Origin: Goodfellowiella coeruleoviolacea
Lineage (GTDB): Bacteria > Actinomycetota > Actinomycetes > Mycobacteriales > Pseudonocardiaceae
Reading direction: 5' to 3'
Assembly: GCF_024171785.1 (NCBI RefSeq)
Contig: NZ_JAMTCK010000001.1
Coordinates: 434,134-498,133 of the forward strand
DNA: 64,000 bases
Positions 24,996 to 33,220 of the stretch are shown here, piece by piece; position 1 is the first letter of the stretch, and every line of letters begins with the position of its first letter. The translations under genes and the position numbers were made by a program. The notes beneath the pieces are model-generated. The model searched no databases. It was given only the letters and a program-made list of their open reading frames with translations, and had not been told where the DNA came from.

Positions 24996-26141
24996 ATGGC
25001 CCTCCGAGTCCTGATCAACACGGGACCGTGGCTGCCCGTGCCGCCCAGCGGCTACGGCGGCATCGAGAACATGGTGGCCGCGCTGGTTCCCGAGCTGCGC
25101 CGGCGGGGCGTGCGCGTGGTGCTGGCCAGCGTCGGGGAGAGCCAGCTGCCCGTCGACGAGCTGGTCCACGTCCACCAGCGACCCCAGTTCGCCGCCCTGC
25201 AACAGCCCTACAATCGGGTCATGGGTGTGGCCAACGCCCACATGCACCTGGTGGCCCGCCAACTGCTCCAGCGCGACGACATCGACCTGGTGCACGACCA
25301 CATGGAGGCGGCCGGACCGACCGTGCTGTCCGCGATGGACGGACACGCGCCGCCGGTGCTGCACACCCTGCACTGGGACCTGGCCAAGCATCCCGACCTG
25401 TACGGCACCTTCGCCAGCGAGCGGGTGTTCGTCAACGGGGTGTCCTCGGCCCAGCTGGCCAGGGCGCCGGCCGCGCTGCGCGCGCGCAGCCTCGGCCACG
25501 TGCACCTGGCCACGCCGCTGGCCCGGTACGCCGACCGCCGGGTCACCCCGGCCAAGGTGGACTACCTGGTGGTGCTGGGCCGGATCACGCCGGGCAAGGG
25601 CCAGCACGTCGCGGCGCGCCTGGCCCACCGGATCGCGGTCGACGTGGTGCTTGCCGGACCGGTCGGCCCGCACCACGACCCGCCGGCGCTGGCCAGGGCA
25701 CTGGCCGAGGACCCGGACGCCAGGCAGAACCCGGACGTGGCCTACTGGTGCGACCAGGTGCGCCAGCACGTGGACGGGCACCGGGTGCGCTGGATCGGCT
25801 CGGTGTCCTCGGCCGAGCGCGACCAACTGGTCGCGCACGCCCTGGCCACGCTGTTCCCGCTGTGCTGGGAGGAGCCCGGCGGCACGGCCGTGGTGGAGTC
25901 CCTCGCGCTGGGCACCCCGGTGGTCGGCTACGCCAGGGGCTGCCTGCCCGAGCTGGTCGAGCACGGGCACACCGGGCTGCTGGCCGCACCCGACGACGAG
26001 GACGGGCTGGCCGCGCTGGTGCGGCGGGCGCGCACGCTGAGCCCGGCCGACTGCCGGCGCACGGCCGCGCGGCGGTTCAGCCCGGCGGTGATGGCCGACG
26101 GGTACTGCCGGCTCTACGAACGAGTCCTGAGTGGACGGTGA
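24996..26141 (+). CDS. Family 4 glycosyltransferase coupled to gpgS
   Basis: A 381-aa GT-B glycosyltransferase: glycine-rich acceptor loop PPSGYGGIENMVAALV at the N-terminus, a C-terminal donor domain with VVLGRITPGKGQHVA and LFPLCWEEPGGTAVVESLALGTPVVGY (the EPGG-type ExxxxxE motif). It begins right behind gpgS with no gap. One reading is that it glycosylates glucosyl-3-phosphoglycerate or glucosylglycerate, as the GT4 enzyme MggA does in mannosylglucosylglycerate synthesis; the phosphatase of that pathway is not seen here. This link is inference from position. Confidence 0.85.
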   Translation: MALRVLINTGPWLPVPPSGYGGIENMVAALVPELRRRGVRVVLASVGESQLPVDELVHVHQRPQFAALQQPYNRVMGVANAHMHLVARQLLQRDDIDLVHDHMEAAGPTVLSAMDGHAPPVLHTLHWDLAKHPDLYGTFASERVFVNGVSSAQLARAPAALRARSLGHVHLATPLARYADRRVTPAKVDYLVVLGRITPGKGQHVAARLAHRIAVDVVLAGPVGPHHDPPALARALAEDPDARQNPDVAYWCDQVRQHVDGHRVRWIGSVSSAERDQLVAHALATLFPLCWEEPGGTAVVESLALGTPVVGYARGCLPELVEHGHTGLLAAPDDEDGLAALVRRARTLSPADCRRTAARRFSPAVMADGYCRLYERVLSGR

Positions 26142-26155
26142 TGGAACCTCGGCGG

Positions 26156-26208
26156 GTCCGCGAAGTCCTCGTTCGGCCGGGGAGCGGCCACCAGGTGGCT
26201 TCGCGGAC
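26156..26208 (+). repeat. 10-bp inverted repeat before the cytochrome-oxidoreductase gene
   Basis: GTCCGCGAAG (26156-26165) and CTTCGCGGAC (26199-26208) are perfect arms around a 33-nt loop, between the GT4 stop and the next ribosome binding site. It might terminate the gpgS operon or regulate the next gene. Confidence 0.5.
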
Positions 26209-26232
26209 GCGCCCCAACGCGGGAGGTGGGTC

Positions 26233-27945
26233 GTGCGACTGTCCACACCCGAGCGTGTGGTGCCCCACCCGAGCCACGACCAGTCCGGCGGGCGCAGCCC
26301 CACGGTGGCGATGGGGCCGGGCTGGTTCCGGTGGCGGGGCCGGTACCGGACGGTGGTGCTGCTGGCGGTGCCGGTGGTCGTGCTGGCCGCGGTGGTGCTG
26401 GTGGCCAACGCGTGGTGGGCGGCCAGCCCGGCCGGCCGGGCCTTCGTCGCCGCCCACCCCTGTCATTTGGCCCAGGCCGACGTGCCCACGGACTTCCCGG
26501 CCTGGCTGCGCGGGTTGCACTGGTTCAACCTGCTGCTGCTGGTGCTGCTGGCGCGCAGCGGCCTGCAGATCCTGGCCGACCACCCCCGGCTGTACGCCGA
26601 CGCGCACAGCACGCCGGGCCGCGAGTGGCTGCGCTTCCGCGGCCCGGTGCCCCGGGGACGGCCGTGGACCTCGCTGGACGACTCGGTGCACCTGAGCGGC
26701 GCGGTCGGGCTGCCCGGCGGCCGGCACACCGTGGGCCAGGCCCGGTCGTGGCACTTCCTCGCCGCCCCCACCTGGATCGCGATCGGCGTGGCCTACCTGG
26801 TGTTGCTGGTGGTCACCGGGGAGTGGCGGCGCCTGGTGCCCACCAGCGCGGCGCTGGCGCCCAGCGCGGTCAGCTGCGCCAGCAGCTACGCCCGGTTCGC
26901 GCTGCCGCCGGGCGAGGGCGCGCCCGGCTACAACGCCCTGCAACAGCTCACCTACTTCGCCACGGTGTTCCTGGCCGCACCGGCGGCCGTGCTGACCGGG
27001 CTCGCCCAGTCGCCCGCGCTGGTGAACCGCTTTCCGCGCTACGAACGGCTGTTCGGCAACCGGCAGATCGCGCGGTCCCTGCACTTCCTGCTGCTCTGCT
27101 ACTTCGCGGTGTTCACCGTGGTGCACGTCGCCGTGGTCGCGATCACCGGGCTGCGCCGCAACCTCAACAACATGGTGTTCGGCGCGCCCGGCCACGGCTG
27201 GGCCGGTCCCCTGCTGGCCCTGGCGATCCTGGCCGCGGTGGTGGGGCTCAACGTCGCCGCCAACGTGACCACCTGGCGCTGGCCGCGCGGCCTGCAGACC
27301 GCCTTTGAGCGCACCAGCATGCGGCTGGTGCGCGCCACCCTCGGCCGGCTGCGGCCCAGCGCGTCCTACCCGGCACGCACGGTGTCGCCGTACTTCTGGG
27401 CCAACGGCCTGCTGCCCGACTCCGAGCGCTACCGGCGGCTGGCCGACAACGGCTTCCGCGACTACCGGCTGCGGGTCTGCGGCGCGGTGGAGCGGCCGGT
27501 GGAGCTGACCCTGGAGCAGTTGCGCGCGCTGGGCACGGCCAGCCACGTCAGCCAGCACAACTGCATCCAGGGCTGGTCCGGGGTTGCCGCGTGGACCGGG
27601 GTGCCGATGGCCGCCCTGATCGACCGCGTCCGGCCGTTGCCGCAGGCCCGCTGGGCGGTGTTCTACTCCTACGGGCCCGGCCTGTCCGGCGGCCCGTACT
27701 ACGACGCCCACCCGCTGGACCAGCTGTGCGCGCCGCACTGCCTGCTGGCCTGGGCGATGAACGGCGAACCGCTGCCGCTGGAGCACGGCGCCCCGCTGCG
27801 GCTGCGCAACGAGAACGAGCTGGGCTACAAGCAGGTCAAGTGGATCGAGCGGATCGAGTTCGTGACCGACTACCACGCGGTCGGCGCTGGCCACGGCGGC
27901 TACAACGAGGACCACAAGTTCTACGGCGTCACCGCCGCCATCTGA
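26233..27945 (+). CDS. Cytochrome b561-like/sulfite-oxidase-fold molybdopterin fusion protein
   Basis: A 570-aa membrane protein starting at GTG 26233 behind GGGAGGTGGG. The first ~370 residues hold a b561-type di-heme domain with about five spans and candidate heme histidines in GLHWFNLLLL, RSWHFLA and RSLHFLLLCYF/TVVHVAVVAI. The C-terminal ~200 residues have the sulfite oxidase fold with HNCIQGWSG, where Cys at about 444 should bind the Mo-cofactor, and a C-terminal HKFYGV. This is like MsrP and MsrQ joined in one chain, which would pass quinol electrons through heme to an active site. Substrate unknown; no twin-Arg signal is seen, so topology is unclear. Confidence 0.85.
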   Translation: MRLSTPERVVPHPSHDQSGGRSPTVAMGPGWFRWRGRYRTVVLLAVPVVVLAAVVLVANAWWAASPAGRAFVAAHPCHLAQADVPTDFPAWLRGLHWFNLLLLVLLARSGLQILADHPRLYADAHSTPGREWLRFRGPVPRGRPWTSLDDSVHLSGAVGLPGGRHTVGQARSWHFLAAPTWIAIGVAYLVLLVVTGEWRRLVPTSAALAPSAVSCASSYARFALPPGEGAPGYNALQQLTYFATVFLAAPAAVLTGLAQSPALVNRFPRYERLFGNRQIARSLHFLLLCYFAVFTVVHVAVVAITGLRRNLNNMVFGAPGHGWAGPLLALAILAAVVGLNVAANVTTWRWPRGLQTAFERTSMRLVRATLGRLRPSASYPARTVSPYFWANGLLPDSERYRRLADNGFRDYRLRVCGAVERPVELTLEQLRALGTASHVSQHNCIQGWSGVAAWTGVPMAALIDRVRPLPQARWAVFYSYGPGLSGGPYYDAHPLDQLCAPHCLLAWAMNGEPLPLEHGAPLRLRNENELGYKQVKWIERIEFVTDYHAVGAGHGGYNEDHKFYGVTAAI

Positions 27946-27967
27946 GCGGCGGGTCCGGCGCCGGCGG

Positions 27968-28987
27968 TCACCAGGCGTAGGCCTCGGGCGCGGGCTTGGC
28001 CCCGTTGGGCGCGGGCGGCGGGAACAGCTCGTCCAACGCGGCCAGGGTGGCGCTGTCGAGCGTGATCTCCAGCGCGCGCAGCGAGCCGTCGAGCTGCGCG
28101 ACCGTCCTCGGCCCGATGATCGGCCCGGTCACGCCGTCCTGCGCGAGCAGCCAGGCCAGCCCGACGTGGGCGGGGTCCTCGCCGATCTCGGCGCACAGGT
28201 TCTCGTAGGCCGCGATGGCGTCCCGGTGTGCGGCCAGCGCGTCGGCCGCGTGCCCGGACGTGCCCCGGGAGGCGCCGCCCTCGCGCTGCTTGCGCAGGAC
28301 GCCGCCGAGCGCCCCGCCGTGCAGCGGCGACCACGGGATGACGCCCAGCCCGTAGTGCCGCGCGGCCGGCAGCACCTCCAGTTCGACCCAGCGGCTCATC
28401 AGGTTGTAGATCGACTGCTCGCTGACCAGGCCGAGGAAGTGCCGCGTCCGGGCGGCCTCCTGCGCCTGGGCGATGTGCCAGCCGGCGAAGTTGGACGAGC
28501 CGAAGTAGAGCACCTTGCCCTGCTGGCGCAGCACGTGGAAGGCCTCCCAGATCTCCTCCCACGGCGTGTTCCGGTCGATGTGGTGCATCTGGTACAGGTC
28601 GATGTGGTCGGTCCGCAGCCGCGCGAGCGAGGCGTCGCAGGCGCGCCGGATGTGCAGCGCGGACAGCCGGTTCTCGTTGGGCCAGTCGCCCATCGGCAGG
28701 TAGACCTTGGTGGCCAGCACGGTCCGCTCCCGCCGGCCGCCGCCGGTGTCGAACCACCGGCCGATGATCTGCTCGGTGGCGCCCGGCCCCTCGCCGGTCC
28801 GCCGCCCGCCCCGGCCGGCGGCACCGCCGTAGACGTTGGCCGTGTCGAAGAAGTTGATGCCGTGCTCGTGGGCGCGGTCCATGATCGCGTGACTGTCCTG
28901 TTCGGATGTTTCCGGCCCGAAGTTCATGGTGCCGAGCACCAGCCGGGACACCGTCAGGCCGCTGCGACCGAGCTGGGTGTACTCCAC
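27968..28987 (-). CDS. Aldo/keto reductase (Tas/YajO-like)
   Basis: A 339-aa NADPH-dependent AKR. Catalytic tetrad is visible: INFFDTANVYGG (Asp, Tyr), LATKVYLPMGD (Lys) and LYQMHHIDRNTPWEE (His). GTG at 28987 is chosen because GGAGG is 8 nt upstream, rather than the longer frame from 29035, which would cross the operator. Divergent to the TetR gene at 29063, which is its likely regulator. Substrate unknown. Confidence 0.9.
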   Translation of the reverse strand: MEYTQLGRSGLTVSRLVLGTMNFGPETSEQDSHAIMDRAHEHGINFFDTANVYGGAAGRGGRRTGEGPGATEQIIGRWFDTGGGRRERTVLATKVYLPMGDWPNENRLSALHIRRACDASLARLRTDHIDLYQMHHIDRNTPWEEIWEAFHVLRQQGKVLYFGSSNFAGWHIAQAQEAARTRHFLGLVSEQSIYNLMSRWVELEVLPAARHYGLGVIPWSPLHGGALGGVLRKQREGGASRGTSGHAADALAAHRDAIAAYENLCAEIGEDPAHVGLAWLLAQDGVTGPIIGPRTVAQLDGSLRALEITLDSATLAALDELFPPPAPNGAKPAPEAYAW

Positions 28988-29021
28988 GTCGTCCTCCGTC
29001 TCGCCCCCGTGGGCGAATTTC

Positions 29022-29041
29022 GATACTGAACGCACAGTATC
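29022..29041. promoter_or_regulatory. TetR-type operator GATACTG-N6-CAGTATC
   Basis: A perfect 7-bp inverted repeat, GATACTGAACGCACAGTATC, in the gap between the divergent AKR and TetR genes. It overlaps the expected -35 (CTGAAC at 29026) of the tetR promoter, whose TAGACT -10 is at 29050-29055, so it could repress both directions. Confidence 0.75.
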
Positions 29042-29062
29042 ATAATTGCTAGACTCGGGGGC

Positions 29063-29662
29063 GTGACAGATCCCGGCAAGGCGCGCCGCCCCGGGCGGCC
29101 GCGCAGCGAGCGATCACAGCGGGCCGTGCTCACGGCGGCGCTGGAACTGCTGACCGACCAGGGCCTGCAGGCCCTGACCATGGACGACATCGCCGCGCAC
29201 GCCGGCGTCAGCAAGAACACCATCTACCGCTGGTGGCCCAACAAGGCCGCGGTGCTGATGGACGCCTTCGCCGACGCCATCAGCCCGCGAATGGGCTTCC
29301 CGGACGAGGGCGACGCGATCACCCGCCTGCGCGCGCAGGTGCGCCGGGTGGCCCAGCTGATGAGCGAACCGCGCGCGCGGCTGCCGTTCGTCGCGCTCGT
29401 CGCGGCCAGCCAGCACGATGCCGAACTCGCCACCGCGCTGCGCGAGCGGTTCGTCGCCGACCGGCGCGCCGCCGCCCACCAGCTCATCGCGGCCGCGGTC
29501 GAGGCGGGCGAGTTCGCGCCCGACCTGGACATCGAGGTGATCATCGACGCGATCTACGGCGCCCTCTACTACCGGCTCCTGGTCAGCCGCGCACCCGTCA
29601 CCCCGGACTACGCCGACCGGCTCGTCGACGGCCTCGCCCCGGCCCTGCTGGCCACCGCGTGA
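29063..29662 (+). CDS. TetR family regulator
   Basis: A 199-aa regulator: HTH at about residues 32-55 (TMDDIAAHAGVSKNTIYRWW) and a C-terminal domain (TetR_C_11-like: LVAASQHDAELATALRERF). GTG start, with a TAGACT hexamer 7 nt upstream and no ribosome binding site, so probably leaderless. The palindrome at 29022-29041 is the likely binding site. Confidence 0.92.
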   Translation: MTDPGKARRPGRPRSERSQRAVLTAALELLTDQGLQALTMDDIAAHAGVSKNTIYRWWPNKAAVLMDAFADAISPRMGFPDEGDAITRLRAQVRRVAQLMSEPRARLPFVALVAASQHDAELATALRERFVADRRAAAHQLIAAAVEAGEFAPDLDIEVIIDAIYGALYYRLLVSRAPVTPDYADRLVDGLAPALLATA

Positions 29663-29687
29663 GGGCCGGGGCGCCGCCGGTGCTCGC

Positions 29688-30680
29688 TCAGGCCGCGCTG
29701 ACGGTGAGCACGAGCTTGCCGAACTGCTCGCCCCCGGCCAGCGCGGCGAGCGCGGCCGGCCCCTCGGCCAGCGGGACGGCGCGGTGGACCACCGGCCGGA
29801 GCCGGTGTTCGGCGACGAAGGCCACCATGTCGTGGAAGTCCTCGGCACTGCCCATCGAGGTGCCCAGCAGGCTGATCTGCCGGAAGAACAGCTCGCGCAG
29901 GGACAGGGTGACGTCGGGGCCGGTGGTCGCGCCGAGCGAGACCAGCCGCCCGCCGGGGCGCAGCACGCGCAGGCACGCGTCGAAGGTGGCCGAGCCAACG
30001 CTGTCCACCACCAGGTCGACGGGTTCGGGCAGCAGCTCCCGCCAGTCACCGGAGCTGCTCACCGCGTGGTCCGCACCCAGGCCCAGGGCGCGGTCCAGCT
30101 TGTCCTGACCGCGTGAGGTGACGCTGACCCGGGCACCGGCCGCCTTGGCCATGGCCAGCGCGATGGTGGCCACCCCACTGCCGATGCCGGGCAGCAGCAC
30201 GTGCTCGCCGGCGCGCAGCCCGCCCCGGGTGAACAGCGCGCGGTAGGCGGTGACCCCGGACAGCGGCAGCGCCGCCGCCTCGGCCCAGTCCAGGTGGCTC
30301 GGCTTGGCGACCACGTTCTCCGCCGGCACGGTGACGAACTCGGCGAAGGTCCCGTTGGTCGGCCCGCCCAGGATCTCGGGCACCTCGGGCACCTCCGCCC
30401 GGCTGCGCCAGCCCAGGGTGGGGTCGATGATCACCTCGTCACCCGGGGCCACACCGTCCACAGCGGACCCGACCGCGGCCACCACCCCGGCGCCGTCCGA
30501 ACCGGGCACGAACGGCCCCGCATCCGGCTGCCTGGCCTCGAACACGAACAGGTCCCGGTGGTTGAGGGCGGCCGACCGCACCCGCACCAGCACCTCGGTG
30601 TCCCCCGGGGTCGGGGTGTCGATGTCCTGGACCGTCAGCCCGGCGAGTCCGGGCCGACCCACGTGCACCACGGCCTTCAT
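29688..30680 (-). CDS. Zinc-independent MDR-family alcohol dehydrogenase/quinone oxidoreductase
   Basis: A 330-aa medium-chain dehydrogenase: NHRDLFVFEARQPDAGPFV, FVPGSDGAGVVAAVG, HVLLPGIGSGVATIALAMAK (nucleotide binding), LGADHAV. Structural-zinc cysteines are missing, so it fits the quinone oxidoreductase/enoyl reductase type. ATG at 30680 behind GGAGG. It is convergent with tetR and follows hxlR on the same strand, 118 bp downstream. Confidence 0.9.
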   Translation of the reverse strand: MKAVVHVGRPGLAGLTVQDIDTPTPGDTEVLVRVRSAALNHRDLFVFEARQPDAGPFVPGSDGAGVVAAVGSAVDGVAPGDEVIIDPTLGWRSRAEVPEVPEILGGPTNGTFAEFVTVPAENVVAKPSHLDWAEAAALPLSGVTAYRALFTRGGLRAGEHVLLPGIGSGVATIALAMAKAAGARVSVTSRGQDKLDRALGLGADHAVSSSGDWRELLPEPVDLVVDSVGSATFDACLRVLRPGGRLVSLGATTGPDVTLSLRELFFRQISLLGTSMGSAEDFHDMVAFVAEHRLRPVVHRAVPLAEGPAALAALAGGEQFGKLVLTVSAA

Positions 30681-30723
30681 CCACTGCCTCCACTGCTCAC
30701 TCGCGTGTCTGGACACTCAGTTC

Positions 30724-30754
30724 GGGAACTTCAGAGCCAGAACCGGAAATTCCC
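30724..30754. promoter_or_regulatory. Imperfect inverted repeat upstream of the MDR gene
   Basis: GGGAACTTC (30724-30732) and GAAATTCCC (30746-30754) match at 8 of 9 positions across a 13-nt spacer, 44 bp upstream of the start at 30680. Possible operator. Confidence 0.35.
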
Positions 30755-30798
30755 ATGATCGCGAGCTGTGAAGATCCTCATAGGACACCCGGTCACAC

Positions 30799-31278
30799 CT
30801 AGTCGCGCGGCAGGCGCCTGCGCTTCACCGGGTGCGCGGTGGGCATTGCCACGTAGCGGAAGTCGTCGAGGTTGACCGCCCGGCCGGTGTTCCGGTCGAC
30901 CAGCACCGGGTCCGCCTCCGCGCCGGTGGCGCTGTCCAGCAGCCGGACGTTGCCCTTCTTGCGGGTCACGTGCTTGCGGCCCCAGGCGGCCAGCGCCTCC
31001 ACGACCGGCTGGAGGTCGCGGCCGCGCGCGGTGAGCAGGTACTCGTCGCGGGGTGGCCGGTCCTGGTAGCGCCGGCGCTCAAGCAGGCCGGCGGCGCACA
31101 GCTCGGTCAGCCGCCTGGTCAGCGAGTTCGGCGAGATGCCCAGGCTCTGCTGGAACTCGTCGAAGCGGGTCAGGCCGTGCAGCGCGTCCCGGATGATCAG
31201 CAGGCTCCACCACTCGCCCACCTCTTCCAGGGTCAGCGCGATGGGACAGTTCATGCCCTCGAAGCTCTTGTGCCGCAC
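30799..31278 (-). CDS. HxlR family regulator
   Basis: A 159-aa MarR-like winged-helix regulator of the HxlR type: CPIALTLEEVGEWWSLLIIRDALHG, RFDEFQQSLGISPNSLTRRL, LLERRRYQDRPPRDEYLLTARG. The cysteine in NCPIA is the position used for redox/aldehyde sensing by several HxlR proteins. GTG at 31278 chosen for the GGGGGAG upstream. Divergent to the ketopantoate reductase-like gene; two matching palindromes lie between. Confidence 0.9.
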   Translation of the reverse strand: MRHKSFEGMNCPIALTLEEVGEWWSLLIIRDALHGLTRFDEFQQSLGISPNSLTRRLTELCAAGLLERRRYQDRPPRDEYLLTARGRDLQPVVEALAAWGRKHVTRKKGNVRLLDSATGAEADPVLVDRNTGRAVNLDDFRYVAMPTAHPVKRRRLPRD

Positions 31279-31297
31279 GTCTCCCCCACTGGGCGCC

Positions 31298-31310
31298 TTC
31301 CATCGTGGAA
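31298..31310. promoter_or_regulatory. HxlR-type operator, copy 1
   Basis: TTCCATCGTGGAA, 20 bp upstream of the hxlR start. Half-sites TTCCA/TGGAA match copy 2. Confidence 0.6.
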
Positions 31311-31354
31311 CCCACTGTACCAACGCGGGAACATCGGGTACGGTCCCGACTTAC

Positions 31355-31367
31355 TTCCACAGTGGAA
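31355..31367. promoter_or_regulatory. HxlR-type operator, copy 2
   Basis: TTCCACAGTGGAA, a perfect palindrome apart from the centre, 33 bp upstream of the ATG at 31401; centre-to-centre distance to copy 1 is 57 bp. It also contains the window-wide TCCACAGTGGA motif. Confidence 0.6.
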
Positions 31368-31400
31368 CTAACCGAAACCCTTGGGAAACCTGGAGGAACC

Positions 31401-32279
31401 ATGGCTGCGATCGGTGTGCTGGGCCCTGGCGGAGTCGGCGGGGTGCTGGCGGCCCGGTTCGAGGCGGCCGGCCACGCGGTGACCGTGGTGGCCACGGAGC
31501 GCACGGCCGCGCGGATCACCGCGGGCGGACTGACCTTCCAGGGACCGGACAGCCCGCCGGTCGTGACCCACCCGGTGGCGCGGCCCTGGCTGACCGAGCC
31601 GGTGGACGTGTTGTTCATCGCGACCAAGGCGACCGAACTGCTCGCGGCGCTGAGCCGGGTGCCGCAGCCGGTGCTCGGCTCGGCCACGGTGGTGCCGCTG
31701 CTCAACGGGGTGGACCACCTGCCGGTGCTGCGCGCCCACTACCCGGCCGCCCAGGTGGTGGCGGCCACCATCGCCATCGAGGCCACCCGGCACGAGCCCG
31801 GCGTGGTCGAACAACTGACCCCGATGTCCGACGTGGCGGTCGCGGACGGGACACCGGCCGGGGCCGAGGTCGCCGACCTGGTTCGGTCGCTGGGTCTGCA
31901 CGTCGACACCCATCCGGACGAGAACGTGGTGCTGTGGCGCAAGCTGACCTTCCTCGCGCCGCTCGCCCTGCTGACCACCGGCGCGAACGCGCCCATCGGC
32001 GAGGCGTGCACCAGTCGGGAGCCGTGGCTGCGCCCGCTGGTGGACGAGGCGACCTCGGCCGCGAGCGCCTGCTCGGTCACCGTCGACCCGGACGCGGTCG
32101 TGGCCCGGCTGCGGGCGCTGCCGGCCACCACGAAGTCCTCGATGCTCAAGGACTTCCGGGCGCGGCGGACGCTGGAGCTGGACGCGATCGCCGGGCCGAT
32201 CATCCGCGCGCTGGGCCCGACCAAGGCGGCCACCACGGTCGAGGTGGTGCGCACCATCCTCGCCGCCGAGCAGGGCTGA
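31401..32279 (+). CDS. Ketopantoate reductase family (ApbA/PanE) protein
   Basis: A 292-aa NADP-dependent reductase: Rossmann IGVLGPGGVGGVLAARF, LFIATKATELLAAL with catalytic-region Lys, LLNGVDH, and C-terminal SSMLKDFRARRTLELDAIAG (family: S-S-M-x-x-D...E-x-D). GGAGG lies before the ATG. Single gene controlled by HxlR suggests a role in reduction of a reactive alpha-keto/aldehyde substrate instead of pantothenate synthesis; inference. Confidence 0.88.
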   Translation: MAAIGVLGPGGVGGVLAARFEAAGHAVTVVATERTAARITAGGLTFQGPDSPPVVTHPVARPWLTEPVDVLFIATKATELLAALSRVPQPVLGSATVVPLLNGVDHLPVLRAHYPAAQVVAATIAIEATRHEPGVVEQLTPMSDVAVADGTPAGAEVADLVRSLGLHVDTHPDENVVLWRKLTFLAPLALLTTGANAPIGEACTSREPWLRPLVDEATSAASACSVTVDPDAVVARLRALPATTKSSMLKDFRARRTLELDAIAGPIIRALGPTKAATTVEVVRTILAAEQG

Positions 32280-32296
32280 CCCCACCCGCCGCGCGT

Positions 32297-32324
32297 GGCC
32301 CGGCCGGGGTGGACCGGCCGGGCC
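32297..32324. terminator. Bidirectional hairpin between convergent genes
   Basis: GGCCCGGCCGG (32297-32307) and CCGGCCGGGCC (32314-32324), a perfect 11-bp stem with 6-nt loop, midway between the PanE-like gene and the minus-strand AKR. Confidence 0.75.
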
Positions 32325-32336
32325 GGGCGCGTGCGG

Positions 32337-33170
32337 TCAGGCCGCGTTGAACGTGTCCGGGTCGGGCCCGGTGCGGGTGCCGTCGTGCAGCGGGGCGAGC
32401 TGGGCCATGTCCTCGTCGGTGAGCGAGAAGTCGAACAGCGCCAGGTTCTCGGCGATCCGCGAGGGCGTGACCGACTTGGGGATCACGATGTTGCCCAGCT
32501 GCAGGTGCCAGCGCAGCACCACCTGCGCCGGGGTCCGGCCGTGCCGCCGCGCCAGCGCGGTGATCGCCGGGTGGCCGAGCAGGTCACCGCCCTTGGCCAG
32601 CGGGCTCCACGCCTCGGTGGCGATGCCGTGCTCGGCGTGGACGGCCCGCAGTTCTTCCTGCTGCAGGAAGGGGTGCAGCTCGATCTGGTTGACCGAGGGC
32701 ACCACGCCGGTGGCGTCGATGACGCGCCGCAGGTGCGCCGGCTGGAAGTTGGACACCCCGATGGCGCGGACCCGCCCGTCCTCCTGGAGCTTGACCAGTG
32801 CCCGCCAGGTGTCCACGTACCGGTCGCGCTCGGGGGTGGGCCAGTGGATCAGGTAGAGGTCGAGGGTGTCCAGACCGAGCCGGTCGAGGCTGGCGTCGAA
32901 GGCGCGCAGCGTCTGGTCGTAGCCGTGGTCGGAGTTCCACACCTTGGTGGTGACGAACAGCTCGCTCCGGTCCACATCGGACTCGGCCAGGGCGCGGCCG
33001 ACACCGGCCTCGTTGCCGTAGACCGCGGCCGTGTCGATGCTGCGGTAGCCGGCCGCGATGGCGGCCTTGACCGCCGCCGTGGTCTCGTCGTCCGGCACCT
33101 GGAAGACGCCGAAGCCCACCTGCGGCATGTGCACGCCGTTGTTGAGCTTGACAGTGGGCACGTCCGTCAT
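32337..33170 (-). CDS. Aldo/keto reductase (2,5-diketo-gluconate reductase-like)
   Basis: A 277-aa AKR5-type reductase: GYRSIDTAAVYGNEAGVG (Asp, Tyr), LFVTTKVWNSDHGYD (Lys), LYLIHWPTPERD (His), SNFQPAHLRRV, IVIPKSVTPSRIAEN (NADPH binding). It lies 50 bp behind the SDR gene and is probably cotranscribed with it. Substrate unknown. Confidence 0.92.
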   Translation of the reverse strand: MTDVPTVKLNNGVHMPQVGFGVFQVPDDETTAAVKAAIAAGYRSIDTAAVYGNEAGVGRALAESDVDRSELFVTTKVWNSDHGYDQTLRAFDASLDRLGLDTLDLYLIHWPTPERDRYVDTWRALVKLQEDGRVRAIGVSNFQPAHLRRVIDATGVVPSVNQIELHPFLQQEELRAVHAEHGIATEAWSPLAKGGDLLGHPAITALARRHGRTPAQVVLRWHLQLGNIVIPKSVTPSRIAENLALFDFSLTDEDMAQLAPLHDGTRTGPDPDTFNAA

Positions 33171-33220
33171 GCGGATGTCCTCTCTGGACCCTCTGGACTC
33201 GGTGGGGTCCGGTTGTGCGG

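Noticed and set aside
24015-26408. 797-aa minus-strand frame
   Set aside because: Antisense to gpgS and the GT4 gene; composition typical of a shadow.
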